A stretch of 64,000 nt of DNA from Schistocerca nitens (lineage: Eukaryota > Arthropoda > Insecta > Orthoptera > Acrididae): NCBI RefSeq assembly GCF_023898315.1, contig NC_064616.1, positions 291,675,205 to 291,739,204 of the forward strand, given 5' to 3'. The notes under the pieces were generated by a model. That model worked only from the letters and a program-made list of their open reading frames with translations, ran no database searches and had not been told where the DNA came from. A program made the translations under genes and the position numbers. Positions 31,362-42,138 of this stretch are shown here, in pieces. Position 1 is the stretch's first letter. Each line of letters begins with the position of its first letter.

Positions 31362-31621
31362 AGGGGAAGAGGATGAACAAGAAGAAGAAGAAGACTGCAA
31401 TTAAACCACCTAGGGACCTACCACTACCAAAGACATCAGGTGGAATTATTCCTCCCCACATTCAAGCCCTTGCAGCTCTGTCGGCGGTAGGTTCACTTAC
31501 AGGTGGGGCTGCAGCTGTAGCCAAAACGGTCAAAAACGCACAGAATGCACAGGCACAACTAGAGGAAGCCAGAAGACATAATCGGGCCATGGAAGCAGCA
31601 GCAATCGGAAAGGGCCTCTAA
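31337..31621 (+). CDS. Small minor-virion-like protein (basic N-terminus, Ala-rich helix)
   Basis: The start is likely ATG 31337 (a second ATG is at 31373). The sequence runs MNKKKKKTAIKPPRD, then IIPPHIQALAALSAVGSLTG and an Ala/Gln-rich helical part ending RHNRAMEAAAIGKGL before TAA 31619-31621. Short basic proteins with a hydrophobic/Gly-Ala segment and a KGL..KPY end are found next to the protease in Mavericks and resemble adenovirus core or pVI-like precursors in style. The same frame continues after the TAA with SKPYRKGLGLF, so the stop is probably a mutation inside the original protein. It overlaps the PLA2 gene. Confidence 0.6.
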   Translation: MCGAIRVLKGKRMNKKKKKTAIKPPRDLPLPKTSGGIIPPHIQALAALSAVGSLTGGAAAVAKTVKNAQNAQAQLEEARRHNRAMEAAAIGKGL

Positions 31622-32400
31622 TCGAAACCATATAGGAAAGGACTAGGTCTCTTCATAAATAAAAAAAGTCCGTTAGTTATCCTACCTGATCGAGCGCTCA
31701 CGAATAAAGATCTGGTTAATATTCTTAAAGAAAAACTTTACATTCCTCGATTCCGTGAAGTCTTTATGCGGGAAACATTACCGAAGACCATGTGGTGGAC
31801 TAATGAGTGCGGAATTAGAAATTTAGATGTTTCTGGGGGTCCAGGGACCCTTTGGGTGGCGTATGTTAAGAAAAGTGCAAATACAGTACAATATTTCGAT
31901 TCATTTGGACATTTACAGCCGCCTGAAGAATTACAACGCTACTTCACCAGCAAAAGACGCGTCTTCTACAATTTTTGGCGATATCAGGACTTTAACACAT
32001 ACCTGTGTGGGCATCTCTGGTGTTCCTCATTACAGCCATGGCAAATTAGCCACCGCCCGCATCAGCGAACCTATGGAATGCGCGCTATATTTAGACTGAG
32101 CGGTGAGAAGCCGCCGGCCAGAGTGGCCGAGCGGTTCTAGGCGCTGCAGTCTGGAACCGCGCGACCGCTACGGTCGCAGGTTCGAATCCTGCCTCGGGCA
32201 TGGATTTGTGTGATGCCCTTAGGTTAGTTAGGTTTAAGTAGTTCTAAGTTCTAGGGGACTGATGACCACAGCAGTTAAGTCCCATAGTGCTCAGAGTCAT
32301 TTGAACCATTTTTTGGTGAGAAGTCTGGAATGCGCGCTTTCTCCTTTCCTCGTCATAGCCGGTATGCAAACATACACATATATGAAAGAGCCATCATTGA
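31622..32400 (+). pseudogene. Adenain-type cysteine protease, broken
   Basis: The frame is the same as that of the preceding protein. Recognisable blocks are RALTNKDLVNIL, ECGIRNLDVSGGPGTLWVAY, VQYFDSFGHLQPPEEL and NTYLCGHLW. In the adenovirus-protease family the first block holds the catalytic His (GTHW) and the third the Cys (CGHLC). Here the His codon is Leu (GTLW), a 1-base shift falls at the Cys, and a SINE (32111-32314) has landed in the 3' part. The family matures virion precursors. The start is uncertain: it could be a separate gene beginning near 31700 or part of one longer frame with its neighbour. Confidence 0.78.
32111..32314 (+). mobile_element. tRNA-derived SINE, copy 3, inside M1 protease
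   Basis: The head GCCGGCCAGAGTGGCCGAGC with B-box GGTTCGAATCCTGCCTC and the shared SINE body end in a T-run tail. The duplication GGTGAGAAG is at 32102-32110 and 32315-32323. It is the same family as the copies at 17198 and 19221 but in opposite orientation. Confidence 0.95.
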
Positions 32401-32431
32401 ACACATGCCAATCATTTGACGTTTAGATGCA

Positions 32432-33128
32432 ATGTCGTACGCTCTGACTTTAAAAGAGCGAGGATCAGTATTACGTACAAATTATATTCCGCCGATTGAT
32501 ATAAGTGCAGGGGACTGGAGTATTACGCTGATTGGTCTGGAGATGTGTAACAGCATTCCAAATATTACAAAGAACACAATAAACTGCATCTGGAAATTGA
32601 TAGTTGGAAGGAGATTCTACAAATAAACCTGGTGCCTACGATACTGATGATTTATGCGAAGTCTTAAAACAGTCAGGAAAAGGTATTGAACTACGGGCAA
32701 ACATTAATACCCTTAAATCTGAAATACGGGCAGAGACTGGTACGATTGACTTGAGACAGAGATTCAATAGGTCCACTGCTAAGTTTTGCAAAGGATCGTG
32801 TTTTGGTGAAGGACGCCAGTAAATTTTATGCATCGGTTCAAGCTGTAGATATACTTCCAGTCAGCAGAATCCACGGTGAGTGCAATATTGCCACAAACTC
32901 ATACCTCAAAGATAAGTTGATTCACTCAATTTACGGATTCTTCCCTACAGTCGGTACTGGGTATAAAATAGTTCAAGCCCCTACAAACACTATACATCTC
33001 CCGGTGACAGTTCAGACATTGGATTACCTAGAACCGAGTACTGTTGTCCAGAGTAATCAGCTTGTTAACTTTCGAGGAGAAGAAATCATTGTACGCTTGC
33101 ATCTAAGGCGGGATGTGAGTAAGGTATA
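32432..33128 (+). pseudogene. Penton-like minor capsid protein, broken
   Basis: ATG 32432 opens MSYALTLKERGSVLRTNY, then PIDISAGDWSITLIGLEMCN, until a frameshift near 32570. Middle pieces change frame, and the last long piece (from about 32803) has SIYGFFPTVGTGYKIVQAP, then LVNFRGEEIIVRLHLRRD, typical of the Maverick penton (single jelly-roll vertex protein). The natural stop codon is the site of a mariner insertion: excising the mariner with one TA leaves GTA TAA. At least two frameshifts and one stop are present, so no intact protein is made. Confidence 0.75.
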
Positions 33129-34700
33129 CAGGGTGTTACAAAAAGGTACGGCCAAACTTTCAGGAAACATTCCTCACACGCAAAGAAAGAAAATATGTTA
33201 TGTGGACATGTGTCCGGAAACGCTTACTTTCCATGTTAGAGCTCATTTTATTCCTTCTCTTCAAATCACATTAATCATGGAATGGAAACACACAGCAACA
33301 GAACGTACCAGCGTGACTTCAAACACTTTGTTACAGGAAATGTTCAAAATGTCCTCCGTTAGCGAGGATACATGCATCCACCCTCCGTCGCATGGAATCC
33401 CTGATGCGCTGATGCAGCCCTGGAGAATGGCGTATTGTATCACAGCCGTCCACAATACGAGCACGAAGAGTCTCTACATTTGGTACCGGGGTTGCGTAGA
33501 CAAGAGCTTTCAAATGCCCCCATAAATTAAAGTCAAGAGGGTTGAAGTCAGGAGAGCGTGGAGGCCATGGAATTCGTCAGCCTCTACCAATCCGTCGGTC
33601 ACCGAATCTGTTGTTGAGAAGCGTACGAACACTTCTACTGAAATGTGCAGGAGCTCCATCGTGCATGTTGTGTCGTACTTGTAAAGGCACATGTTCTAGC
33701 AGCACAGGTAGAGTATCCCGTATGAACTCATGATAACGTGCTCCATTGAGCGTAGTTGGAAGAACATGGGGCCCAATCAAGACATCACCAACAATGCCTG
33801 CCCAAACGTTCACAGAAAATCTGTGTTGATGACGTGATTGCACAATTGCGTGGGGATTCTCGTCAGCCCACACATGTTGATAGTGAATATTTACAATTTG
33901 ATCACGTTGGAATGAAGCCTCATCCGTAAAGAGTACATTTGCACTGAAATGAGGATTGACACATTGTTGGATGAACAATCCACAGAAGTGTACCCGTGGA
34001 GGCCAATCAGCTGCTGATAGTGCCTGCACACGCTGTACATCGTACGGAAACAACTGGTTCTCCCGTATCGCTCTCCATACAGTGACGTGGTCAACGTTAC
34101 CTTGTACAGCAGCAACTTCTCTGACGCTGACATTAGGATTATCGTCAACTGCACGAAGAATTGCCTCGTCCATTGCAGGTGTCCTCGTCGTTCTAGGTCT
34201 TCCCCAGTCGCGAGTCATAGGCTGGAATGTTCCGTGCTCCCTAAGACGAAGATCAATTGCTTGGAACGTCTTCCTGTCGGGACACCTTCGTCCTGGAAAT
34301 CCGTCTCGATACAAACGTTTCGCGCCACGGCTATTGCCCCGTGCTAATCTATACATCAAATGGGCATCTGCCAACTCCGCATTTGTAAACATCGCACTGA
34401 CTGCAAAACCACGTTCGTGATGAACACTAACCTGTTGATGCTACGTACTGATGTGCTTGATGCTAGTACTGTAGAGCAATGAGTCGCATGTCAACACCAC
34501 CACCGAAGTCAACATTACCTTCCTTCAGTTGGGCCAACTGGCAGTGATTCGAGGAAGTGCAGTACATACCGACGAAACTAAAATGAGCTGTAACATGGAA
34601 ATTAAGCGTTTCCGGACACATGTCCACATAACATCTTTTCTTTACTTGTGCCTCAGGAATGTTTCCTGAAAGTTTGGCCGTACCTTTTTGTAACACCCTG
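33129..34700 (-). mobile_element. mariner-type transposon (IS630/Tc1/mariner), inside M1
   Basis: Both ends read CAGGGTGTTACAAAAAGGTA inwards and stay similar for about 130 bp (through GTTATGTGGACATGTGTCCG). TA duplications stand at 33127-33128 and 34701-34702. The element is 1572 bp and carries one transposase gene on the minus strand. Confidence 0.95.
33331..34392 (-). pseudogene. mariner transposase, one internal stop
   Basis: From ATG 34392 the frame runs 354 codons to the stop at 33331. The N-terminal half is a helix-turn-helix region, with AVQGNVDHVTVWRAI as the second. The catalytic residues are in VLFTDEASF, MHDGAPAHF and RSPDFNPLDF. Counting by eye, 41 residues separate the second Asp from the Asp of NPLD, which would place it with DD41D (rosa-like) mariners. 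A single in-frame TGA at 33579-33577, just before RIPWPPRSPDF, interrupts an otherwise complete gene. The copy is thus recently inactivated. Confidence 0.88.
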
Positions 34701-34807
34701 TAAAGCTAGCACACTGAGTTCACAACCCGTCAGTGTTTCGCAAAAGCGCAAAGTGATAACACGACTTAATTACGAATTCCTCATTTCAGTAGGTTTCAAA
34801 CCGCAAA

Positions 34808-36228
34808 ATGACGTCGCTCAACGTAACTCAGTCAGTAGAGTATGATGATCGAATTTTATGTCATGAATACCACTCACACAAACCCTACGCTTCAAGCACA
34901 TTCAACTAAAATGATGAAATTAGGATTGTTACCCAGCATCAGGACGCCGTAACACTGCCTTGCAAGAGCTTCCTGTATCTGGACTGTACATTTAAGATGG
35001 TTCAAATGGCTCTGAGCACTATGGGACTTAACAGCTATGGTCATCAGTCCCCTAGAACTTAGAACTACTTAAACCTAACTAACCTAAGGACAGCACACAA
35101 CACCCAGCCATCACGAGGCAGAGAAAATCTCTGACCCCGCCGGGAATCGAACCCGGGAACCCGGGCGTGGGAAGCGAGAACGCTACCGCACGACCACGAG
35201 ATGCGGGCGTACATTTAAGAAAGCTGACGGCACTGTGGTAACGCTCTCGAAGCTCAGGCGAAATTCTCTAGCATTCCTGTTTCAAGAGATATGTTATGAA
35301 CTTAACGGTATCGAAATCGAATGCATACCCAATGTCGGCATAATGTCAACCCTTAAGACGTATGTTTCAGCCTCAGTCTCTGATTCAAACAGCTTGGAAA
35401 ATGCGGGATGGTTCATAGATGCGCCGGATGGTGAGGGGAGATACAGCCGATTTACCACGTGCGTGCCACTAAAAATGCTTATGGGTTATTTTGAGGACAT
35501 GTAGTGAATTATTATGAAAGCTAATCAGGAGCTTATTTTGGTGTGGAGTGCAAGTGATCCGAATTCATTCTTTCAAACAGTTGCAGAGAATGTTGAGATC
35601 AAGATTAATAGTATAGTATCGAAAATGCCTCACATCACTGTTGCTGATGAGGAACGCTTGAAGCTCTTAAAAGTTCTGAGTATCTACCACTAACCTTCTG
35701 ATTATGGGAACTTTTTGAATGCCCAGTCCTATCTACAGCATCAACGTACTTGGGCTATTAAAACATCAGTGCAGTTGGAAGCACCTCGATTCATCATAAT
35801 CGTATTTCAAAGTCAAAGGCATGGGAATGTATCAACGGACTCAACTGAATTTGACCACTGCAAGTTAATCAACGCCAGAGTCTACCTGAATTCCGAATAC
35901 TACCCATACGAGAATCTACATCTACAGTGGGACAGCAATGTATACGGTCTGGCATTTGAAATGTATGCGAGATTCTGAGCATCTTACTATGAAGGCGCTG
36001 AAAGTGAAGGATGCCTACTCAGTCCACAGTGTTTCAAGAAGCTAACACCAATAATCGTGATTGACTGTTAAAACATAGTGAGATAATTAAAACAGGGCCT
36101 GTACATGAACGGACTGAATTTGAATCTTCAACAAACTTCCCATATAACCCTGCAGTGTGTGCTCTGGTTCTGCATGATTGTGTTGTTAACTACTGCCCAC
36201 TCACTGGTGTAGTACAACGAGTTGAATA
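34808..36228 (+). pseudogene. Hexon-like major capsid protein, broken
   Basis: The start ATG 34808 follows the penton region. The Maverick major capsid (double jelly roll) signature is clear: EYHSHKPYASSTF, LAFLFQEICYELNGIEIE, NVGIMSTLKTYVS, RTWAIKTSVQLEAPRF, then AVCALVLHDCVVNYCPLTGV at the C-terminus. Lesions are an in-frame TAA near 34910, a SINE (34998-35208), TAG/TGA at 35502-35507, a TAA near 35691, a TGA at 35976-35978 and a frameshift near 36070. This protein forms the icosahedral shell in Mavericks and adintoviruses. The frame overlaps the start of the next gene by about 7 nt. Confidence 0.85.
34998..35208 (-). mobile_element. Gly-tRNA-headed SINE with shared tail, inside M1 hexon
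   Basis: The minus-strand head (CTCGTGGTCGTGCGGTAGCG, B-box GGGTTCGATTCCCGG, anticodon-loop region TTCCCAC) resembles tRNA-Gly(CCC), unlike the other SINE heads in the window. The rest (CCTTAGGTTAGTTAGGTTTA, GTTCTAAGTTCTAGGGGACT, CCATTTGAACCAT) is the same body. The duplication GTACATTTAAGA is at 34986-34997 and 35209-35220. Confidence 0.93.
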
Positions 36229-36737
36229 AATTAATAGGCGCTCTGCTAGCTCTAAGGCAGATCACGAAGTTACCCCAAGGTGTGAGCATCATAGCTGGCG
36301 TTCAATGATTTTACTATGATGAACGCAGGCAATTCATAAATGAAGACTGTGCATTAATAGCATTCACACAAAGTGATGGAATAATAGGAACATTTTCATC
36401 AAGAGGTGCATCGCCGAAACCATTTAAGGATGCGAATTGAATTAAAACATGTAGAAGTGCAATGTGGTTAACACACTTCTATCATGGAATTCACTGGGAT
36501 GGCCCTGGCATGTCTTATAAGGATTTGGTGAGAGTGCTCCGAGTATTTGATCACAAGGAGACAATCGTCTACGTTAAAGGTGATGTAAAGATTACCTGGC
36601 TGCGTGGAATATTTAAATTTGCTTCTATTCTAGACCTGGAATTGTACAGATGTCCATCTATCCATCGACTGAAGAACATTTACCAAAAAAGTGCTTTTTT
36701 ATCTGCATATGAGAATGCAAAATTACTTTTAAGTTAG
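36222..36737 (+). pseudogene. Conserved-looking M1 protein of unknown function, two stops
   Basis: A single reading frame runs from about 36222 to the TAG at 36735-36737 with two internal TGA codons (about 36306 and 36438). Segments are LPQGVSIIAGVQ, then FYYDERRQFINEDCALIAFT, DGIIGTFSSRG, LTHFYHGIHWDGPGMSYKDL and IVYVKGDVKITWLRGIF. I recall similar proteins of about 160-180 aa beside arthropod Maverick genes, with the same GxQ(G)FY, F/Y-HGIxW and YVKG-xKxxWL patterns. The function is not established; an exonuclease-like or nucleic-acid-processing role has been my guess only. It is the last rightward gene and faces polymerase B. Confidence 0.6.
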
Positions 36738-36739
36738 AT

Positions 36740-38150
36740 TACAAACAAATAATCATTTACAAAACTTGCTCTTTTTCTTTCTTTCTATGACACCCAATGT
36801 GTGTAAAATGTAATTTTATTGGGGGATATTGTCTATGAAGCGAATTCCAATGGAACTCTCTGAGACACATACCTCAGTCTTGACATGCTGAGTAACGTTA
36901 CCTGAGTCAATAATAGACCAGCTTTGACCTAACCTGCGTGACGATGCGACAGATGCCAACCACGCAGCTACCAGGGCTTGGGCTGAAAGAAAGTGCTGAG
37001 GCACGCTGCGTGTTTGTGACAGCCGGACGAAGTCCAGCAAATGTCATTCAAAAATAATTTGTTTTTAAAGCAGCAAACCTTATAGGTCTGTGCAGTGCAA
37101 TATAGCTGTATCCACGTCTTGTAGACACAAAAAAGCATATTTATAATATGTTTTAATAAAAAGAATGATGATTATTGAGGGGTGAAATAATAAAATTCGA
37201 CATTTTGACAATAAAATAAGAAAATTTATTATTGAATTGAGAATTTTTTTTAAGCAGTGTTTGTGAAATATCAATTTACAGTAACACGATTCAGTTTTCA
37301 CATTTATATATGAGTTTACTGATAAATGATTGGTTTTTTACGAAAAATATCAACCTTATGATCCTTGCAGATACGTGTTTCGCATTTTACATTATTGAGA
37401 AATATAAGCATTCTCCTCACATAAATTATATATAAAATTAATGCATGTTTACTACAACCTAATTACACTATCTTACACTGTAAATACTATCACTAGTGAA
37501 GTTCCACTCGAAAAAAAGGAAACACTTTTAAGTAAAGCTGAATGTAGTTACTTCAAGTGTATGGCTCTAAAACATTTTCCACTACCAAGAGCAAATGAAA
37601 ATATATTTCTCTGAAGTAAGTGGCTCTACCCCGAATATATGTATATTTTTCATTGAAGTCGATGCCTCTAAACATTTTTCCATCACAACAAGCAAGTGAA
37701 CATCTATAAAAAATTTAATTGGAGGAACTCAGATACTTATAACTAGGTCTCACTGGATGGCTAGCAGTAGGTGAAACTTACTAACTAAAATCTAATCTCT
37801 ATAACCACTGAAACAGAAGCACATACGAAGTGTGAAAAGTTTTTTTTTCTTCATATAGGAGGTACAAGTCAAGTGGGAAAATTTATCTTTTCTTCATATA
37901 TTACGTACTAATGCTGGTTAAAAAATATTTACATAAATAGGCTTTTTTCAGTTTTAAAATTTTTTTTAATTTTTATCATTTGCTTTCAAAAAATAATTAA
38001 CATATATATATTTACACACACATAAAAGGAACACAGGCGCCCACACTCATTCGCACACTCAGACATAAATGGAAGCACGCAAAGTGCTACACACTACACA
38101 ACACTCTCAGCCAGTATTTACACTATGATAAAAGAGCCATACTTTTTCCA
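36740..38150. other. AT-rich convergent intergenic region of M1
   Basis: Rightward capsid genes and leftward polymerase meet here, so transcripts must end in this stretch. AATAAA-like sites occur on both strands (for example near 37147 plus and around 36817 minus). A minus-strand frame at 36816-37040 (74 codons) with higher GC content than its surroundings ends in TAA within CCCCAATAAAATTAC. I do not recognise it and list it as hypothetical only. Confidence 0.5.
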
Positions 38151-41100
38151 CGTATAACACCCATTCACAGCATTCACATGCTCATTCCCTCTCTATCAAT
38201 CAACCAGAGTCCCCCACCCCTACTTTCGTTCATCACAAATGACTCTTTTATCGTCATGAGGAGACAATCTGACTTACGAGATGCCATGCATCTAACACAC
38301 TTTTCCCACCTCTGAGTGCCCCCGTCCATTGTACAATATGCATACATTTTGGACCTCAATCCTACAAACTCTACAATTGGTAAACCATTCTACTCGTCTT
38401 TCATGAGACCGATAACCTTCTTGTTCTGTCGAACACTACCATAAGAATTATTGGCCTCATAAGAAGACATGTCGAATTCTTTACCACTGCACCTAATTAC
38501 TTCATAATATGGATCGCAGTTCTTGATCTAGTAGAGAAAGCTGTCTGTATCCATATAAAGCAACTTGGGTTCTATGAAATCAGGTTTCGCAAACTCATAG
38601 TGGAATCGGTACATGTAGAATTTGGAGATATCCAGTATGCACATCCCCAAATAGATGGGCTTCATAAACTCTATTGCAGTGTTCGACATCTCCACAGGAA
38701 CAAAGTTTTCATTGAAGATTGTGGCCCGCTTAAAATTTGGCCTGACGATACATTTTCTCATGCCATAACACCCTTCCCGTGAGGTTCTAATGACAATATC
38801 GCGTTCATTTCGCACATTCTGCATAGTTTTCCAGAAAATGGAATTATTCATTAATTTATAAAAGTCTTTTTCATAATCATTATTCGCGACCGCCCTCTTT
38901 TCGGTATTTAGTTCAATACACTCCTTCAACCAGGGGGATTGCTGAAGGAGATTGCCCGGGTGACTCTAACAAGCTTCATCTCTAATCTGAGGCACTGCTG
39001 GAGGTTACGATAATGAACGATATACCTCTGCTTATCGCCAACAGTAGCCAGCAGTTTATGGATGGTGCTCCCTCACGGAATTTGTTGCTCTGGATATAAC
39101 AGCAAGTTGCTTGTCTCTCCATGCAAATTATTAGCGTATGCGATGTCTACCTCAAGCACATACCTTACATCTGAATCAGCCACAAGACCCATTATTTGTC
39201 CACCTAATCACTTCAATTCGTCTTCGGACAGCTGCCTAAACTCACCAACCGGCAGTGGTTGCATCATGGCGTTCCCATATATATTGTTAACATTGAAGTA
39301 CAAAATGTAACTAGAATCAAGGGATGCATTGAACTCGAGACCTATCCGCTGGTTATTTGCCTTGGCGTGCATGTGAACACATTGACAAAGTCCCCCACGG
39401 ATCCCTCGCTCAAAAAATAGAAGCATTGCAGGATCAGACAAAAGTTCAATGCTGTGGCCCGTTTTTTGAGCATAGCGTCCCAGAACAACCCAGGTGCCAT
39501 GTAATAAAAGGCAGAGTCCAGAGAGTACATGGTCACACATACGCTCCGGAACTTTTCGAAACACCTGCAAGCAAACGCACGTCCATGTTCATATATAACC
39601 TTGCATATTCTCGCAAATTGGGGATTTTGAATTCCCACCATACATTCTGGGCATGCTCATAATCTGAAGTGGTTGTGGCATCGCCTGTAACAGTACTGCT
39701 AAAAGCGGATATATCGGGAAGCCTGGTGTCATTGTGCTTTGCTGTACTATCAACATACTTGTATGGGAAAACTCCATTCCTAGTCGCAAGTTGGAACTTT
39801 TGCTCATTGGGAAATGCAGATCGAGTGATATGCATATCAACCAGTTTCTGGAGTGAAGCCTGCATAAAGTGTAAAGAGTCAAGGAAGTGGAGTGTAATTT
39901 TTGCCGTCATTCGTTTTGAAAAAGAAATGCACTTCTCAGTTCTTTCAGGGAGAACACTGACCTGATCATTCTTCATACTGAACTTAGCCAAGTGCTCAAC
40001 GAGAAAATGAGCGTCATAACCACTCAAATTATGAAAAGAGACGGGTATGTGTCTAGGTAACTGATACGTCATTTGCATGCGTTGTGAGCTGCACCATGGA
40101 ACTTACCCATAAGATGACAGTGGTCTCTAAGAGGAGTTTACGCTTTTCTATCTGAGACCAGCCTATCTAAGACCAGCCTTTTCATACATTTCATCATCTT
40201 CCTTTGATTTGGTCATGGGAATGTTGGTGCTGTAGAGCCTGTCAACGTCCCATGAAAGTTTTTCAAGCTCAGTGAGAAGCCAAACCGCTGGATCGTTCCC
40301 TACATAACACTGATAGTGGTTAAGTTTAGAACCATATCCACATACAATTTGGAACGCTGTCGCATACGGTACATGTTTTTGTGTGAAATTTGTGTGTGAT
40401 GCTATGGGGTTCCATTCACTACGAGTAATAGGAGCCAGCAACCATTCAAAATCGGCGTACACAACAAAAGGACAACGGTGCCTGGTGGTGAGCATTTTGA
40501 AATTTAATGAAGTTATTTTCCTCAGTGGGCATAATCACACGTACCGCATCCTTGGAAGCACAGTCTAATAGATGTGTCATTAATAACTGTTCAGATGAAA
40601 AATAATACAAACACCTTAGACAAATATGCTTTTTATGGTAATTTTTTGACAGTTGGGTGGAGAGGAGTCGGGACATGTCTTTGATCAACATGTAGTGGTA
40701 ATTATCACCTTCAGAGAGGAGCAGCAGGATTACATGCTGTTCTCGCTCACCTGCAAATTTTGAGGAATGGAGGGGACCTACTACTGTATGCTTCTCCTGC
40801 ACATCTGACTTGTCCGTTTTCTCCAGGCCATAAACGTGGACTGATATCCCGGTATTCTGAACCTCAAATTATGTATGTCCTGGATCACTGTCTCTTAGTG
40901 TCTTTGACTTTGTAACTGCCCGGATGCTGGGGGTGATGTTTGTCATTGTAATTTCTCTGACAAGCCAGGACTGACCATGCAAAACAAGCATTATCATGCT
41001 GATTTTGAACATTAATGCAGACGTTTTTTCTCAATCATTAGGGAGCTTAACATAACTGGATCCTCCATTTATTGGATCATAGACATGTATATGGATGTAG

Positions 41101-41960
41101 AGGTGTGGTATACTGCTGAGCGCTTTAGCGGACCCACATACTTCCATCCCGGAAAGTAGGTCCATAATTATGCTCAAGGCGGATTGTCGGTACCACTCAG
41201 CAATCGATGTGCTCCAAGAAATAACGCCATTATTGCCCCATATATAGTGCATATTCCTTGTCTCCGCCTCACCTTGACATTTAGGTGGGTGATTCATTTC
41301 ACAGCACAACACTGCGTTGCATTCAATGGTGTAAAATCCCAGATCTTGTAGGACTCTGAGGAGCTTGGTCTCCAAGACAGGGAGGCACACTTGTAAAATC
41401 CCAACTGGGTCGCTATACCTCCCGCCCGGATTCTAAATTCTAGTGAATGAGATTCGCCCTTCAAAAGCCCTAGCTACTGCTGAGTATTGTAAGGGGGTCA
41501 TTACATGATTCTGATCCAAATCATTATCGATAGGATGGGGGAAAGAACTACCACTATTACTACCACTACAGCTAGGGGTACACCCGGTAGATGAAGGGGC
41601 TGGCGATGGTGTGTCGTCATCATTTGCAGGGGGTTGGGGGGGGGGGTATACGTGTAGGAACGCGTACCTTGCGAGGACAATGGAGGCGAGCTGGTTTGGT
41701 AAGAGGAGGCGGCGACAGCCGACTCGAAGGGCCGGGCTGCGGCGACGGCTTACGGGGCTGCATTACTCCTGCCGCTACCTGCCTGTGGCGTGGGGGACCG
41801 TTCTTCTTTTTCTTTTTCTGCTTCTTGGTCGCAGCAAACCAGTTGAGTTGCCCACACCAGAGGGGCTGTGGCGGTGCTGGGAGCGGGGCTTTCACGCCTT
41901 CAGCCACATCTTGTGCAGCCCTGATTGGGGCTATACAAGGCGCCACGTGTCTTTGAGGCT
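38150..41960 (-). pseudogene. Protein-primed DNA polymerase B of M1, broken
   Basis: On the minus strand, in order: a proline/lysine-rich N-terminal region (41946-41620), a zinc-finger-like CLRCLYYFSSEQLLMTHLLDC part (about 40640), exonuclease motif I VYADFEWLL (about 40470), Exo II HNLSGYDAHFLVEHLA (about 40025), polymerase motif A NVNNIYGNAM (D replaced by N, about 39290), motif B KLMNNSIFWKTMQN (Gly to Trp, about 38850) and motif C YMDTDSF (about 38540). C-terminal traces (LRSKMYAYCT, SPHDDKRVICDE) reach about 38220. At least five frame changes or stops separate the pieces. Protein-primed family B polymerases replicate linear genomes from a terminal protein. Same order and sequence class as the M2 copy at 57.8-61.3 kb. 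Confidence 0.88.
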
Positions 41961-42138
41961 GTGCGCCATGGATTCCCGCCCTCGCAACCGCAGCTCAAGG
42001 TACACAGACTACAACGTGTGATATACCAGTAACATAATAAGAAAAAAAAATTACTTTAATGAGTCAGATTTAAAAGAGCGATAAATAATAATACGAGTAA
42101 AAAATGGTAATTATTTGCAGTAATGTTAATCTTCAAAA

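Noticed and set aside
35120..35208. Possible tRNA-Gly gene
   Set aside because: Same reason: it is the head of a SINE with a 12-bp target duplication.
41590..42021. Plus-strand frames over 120 codons opposite the polymerase N-terminus
   Set aside because: They are antisense shadows of the Pro/Lys-rich minus-strand coding region shared with other Maverick polymerases.
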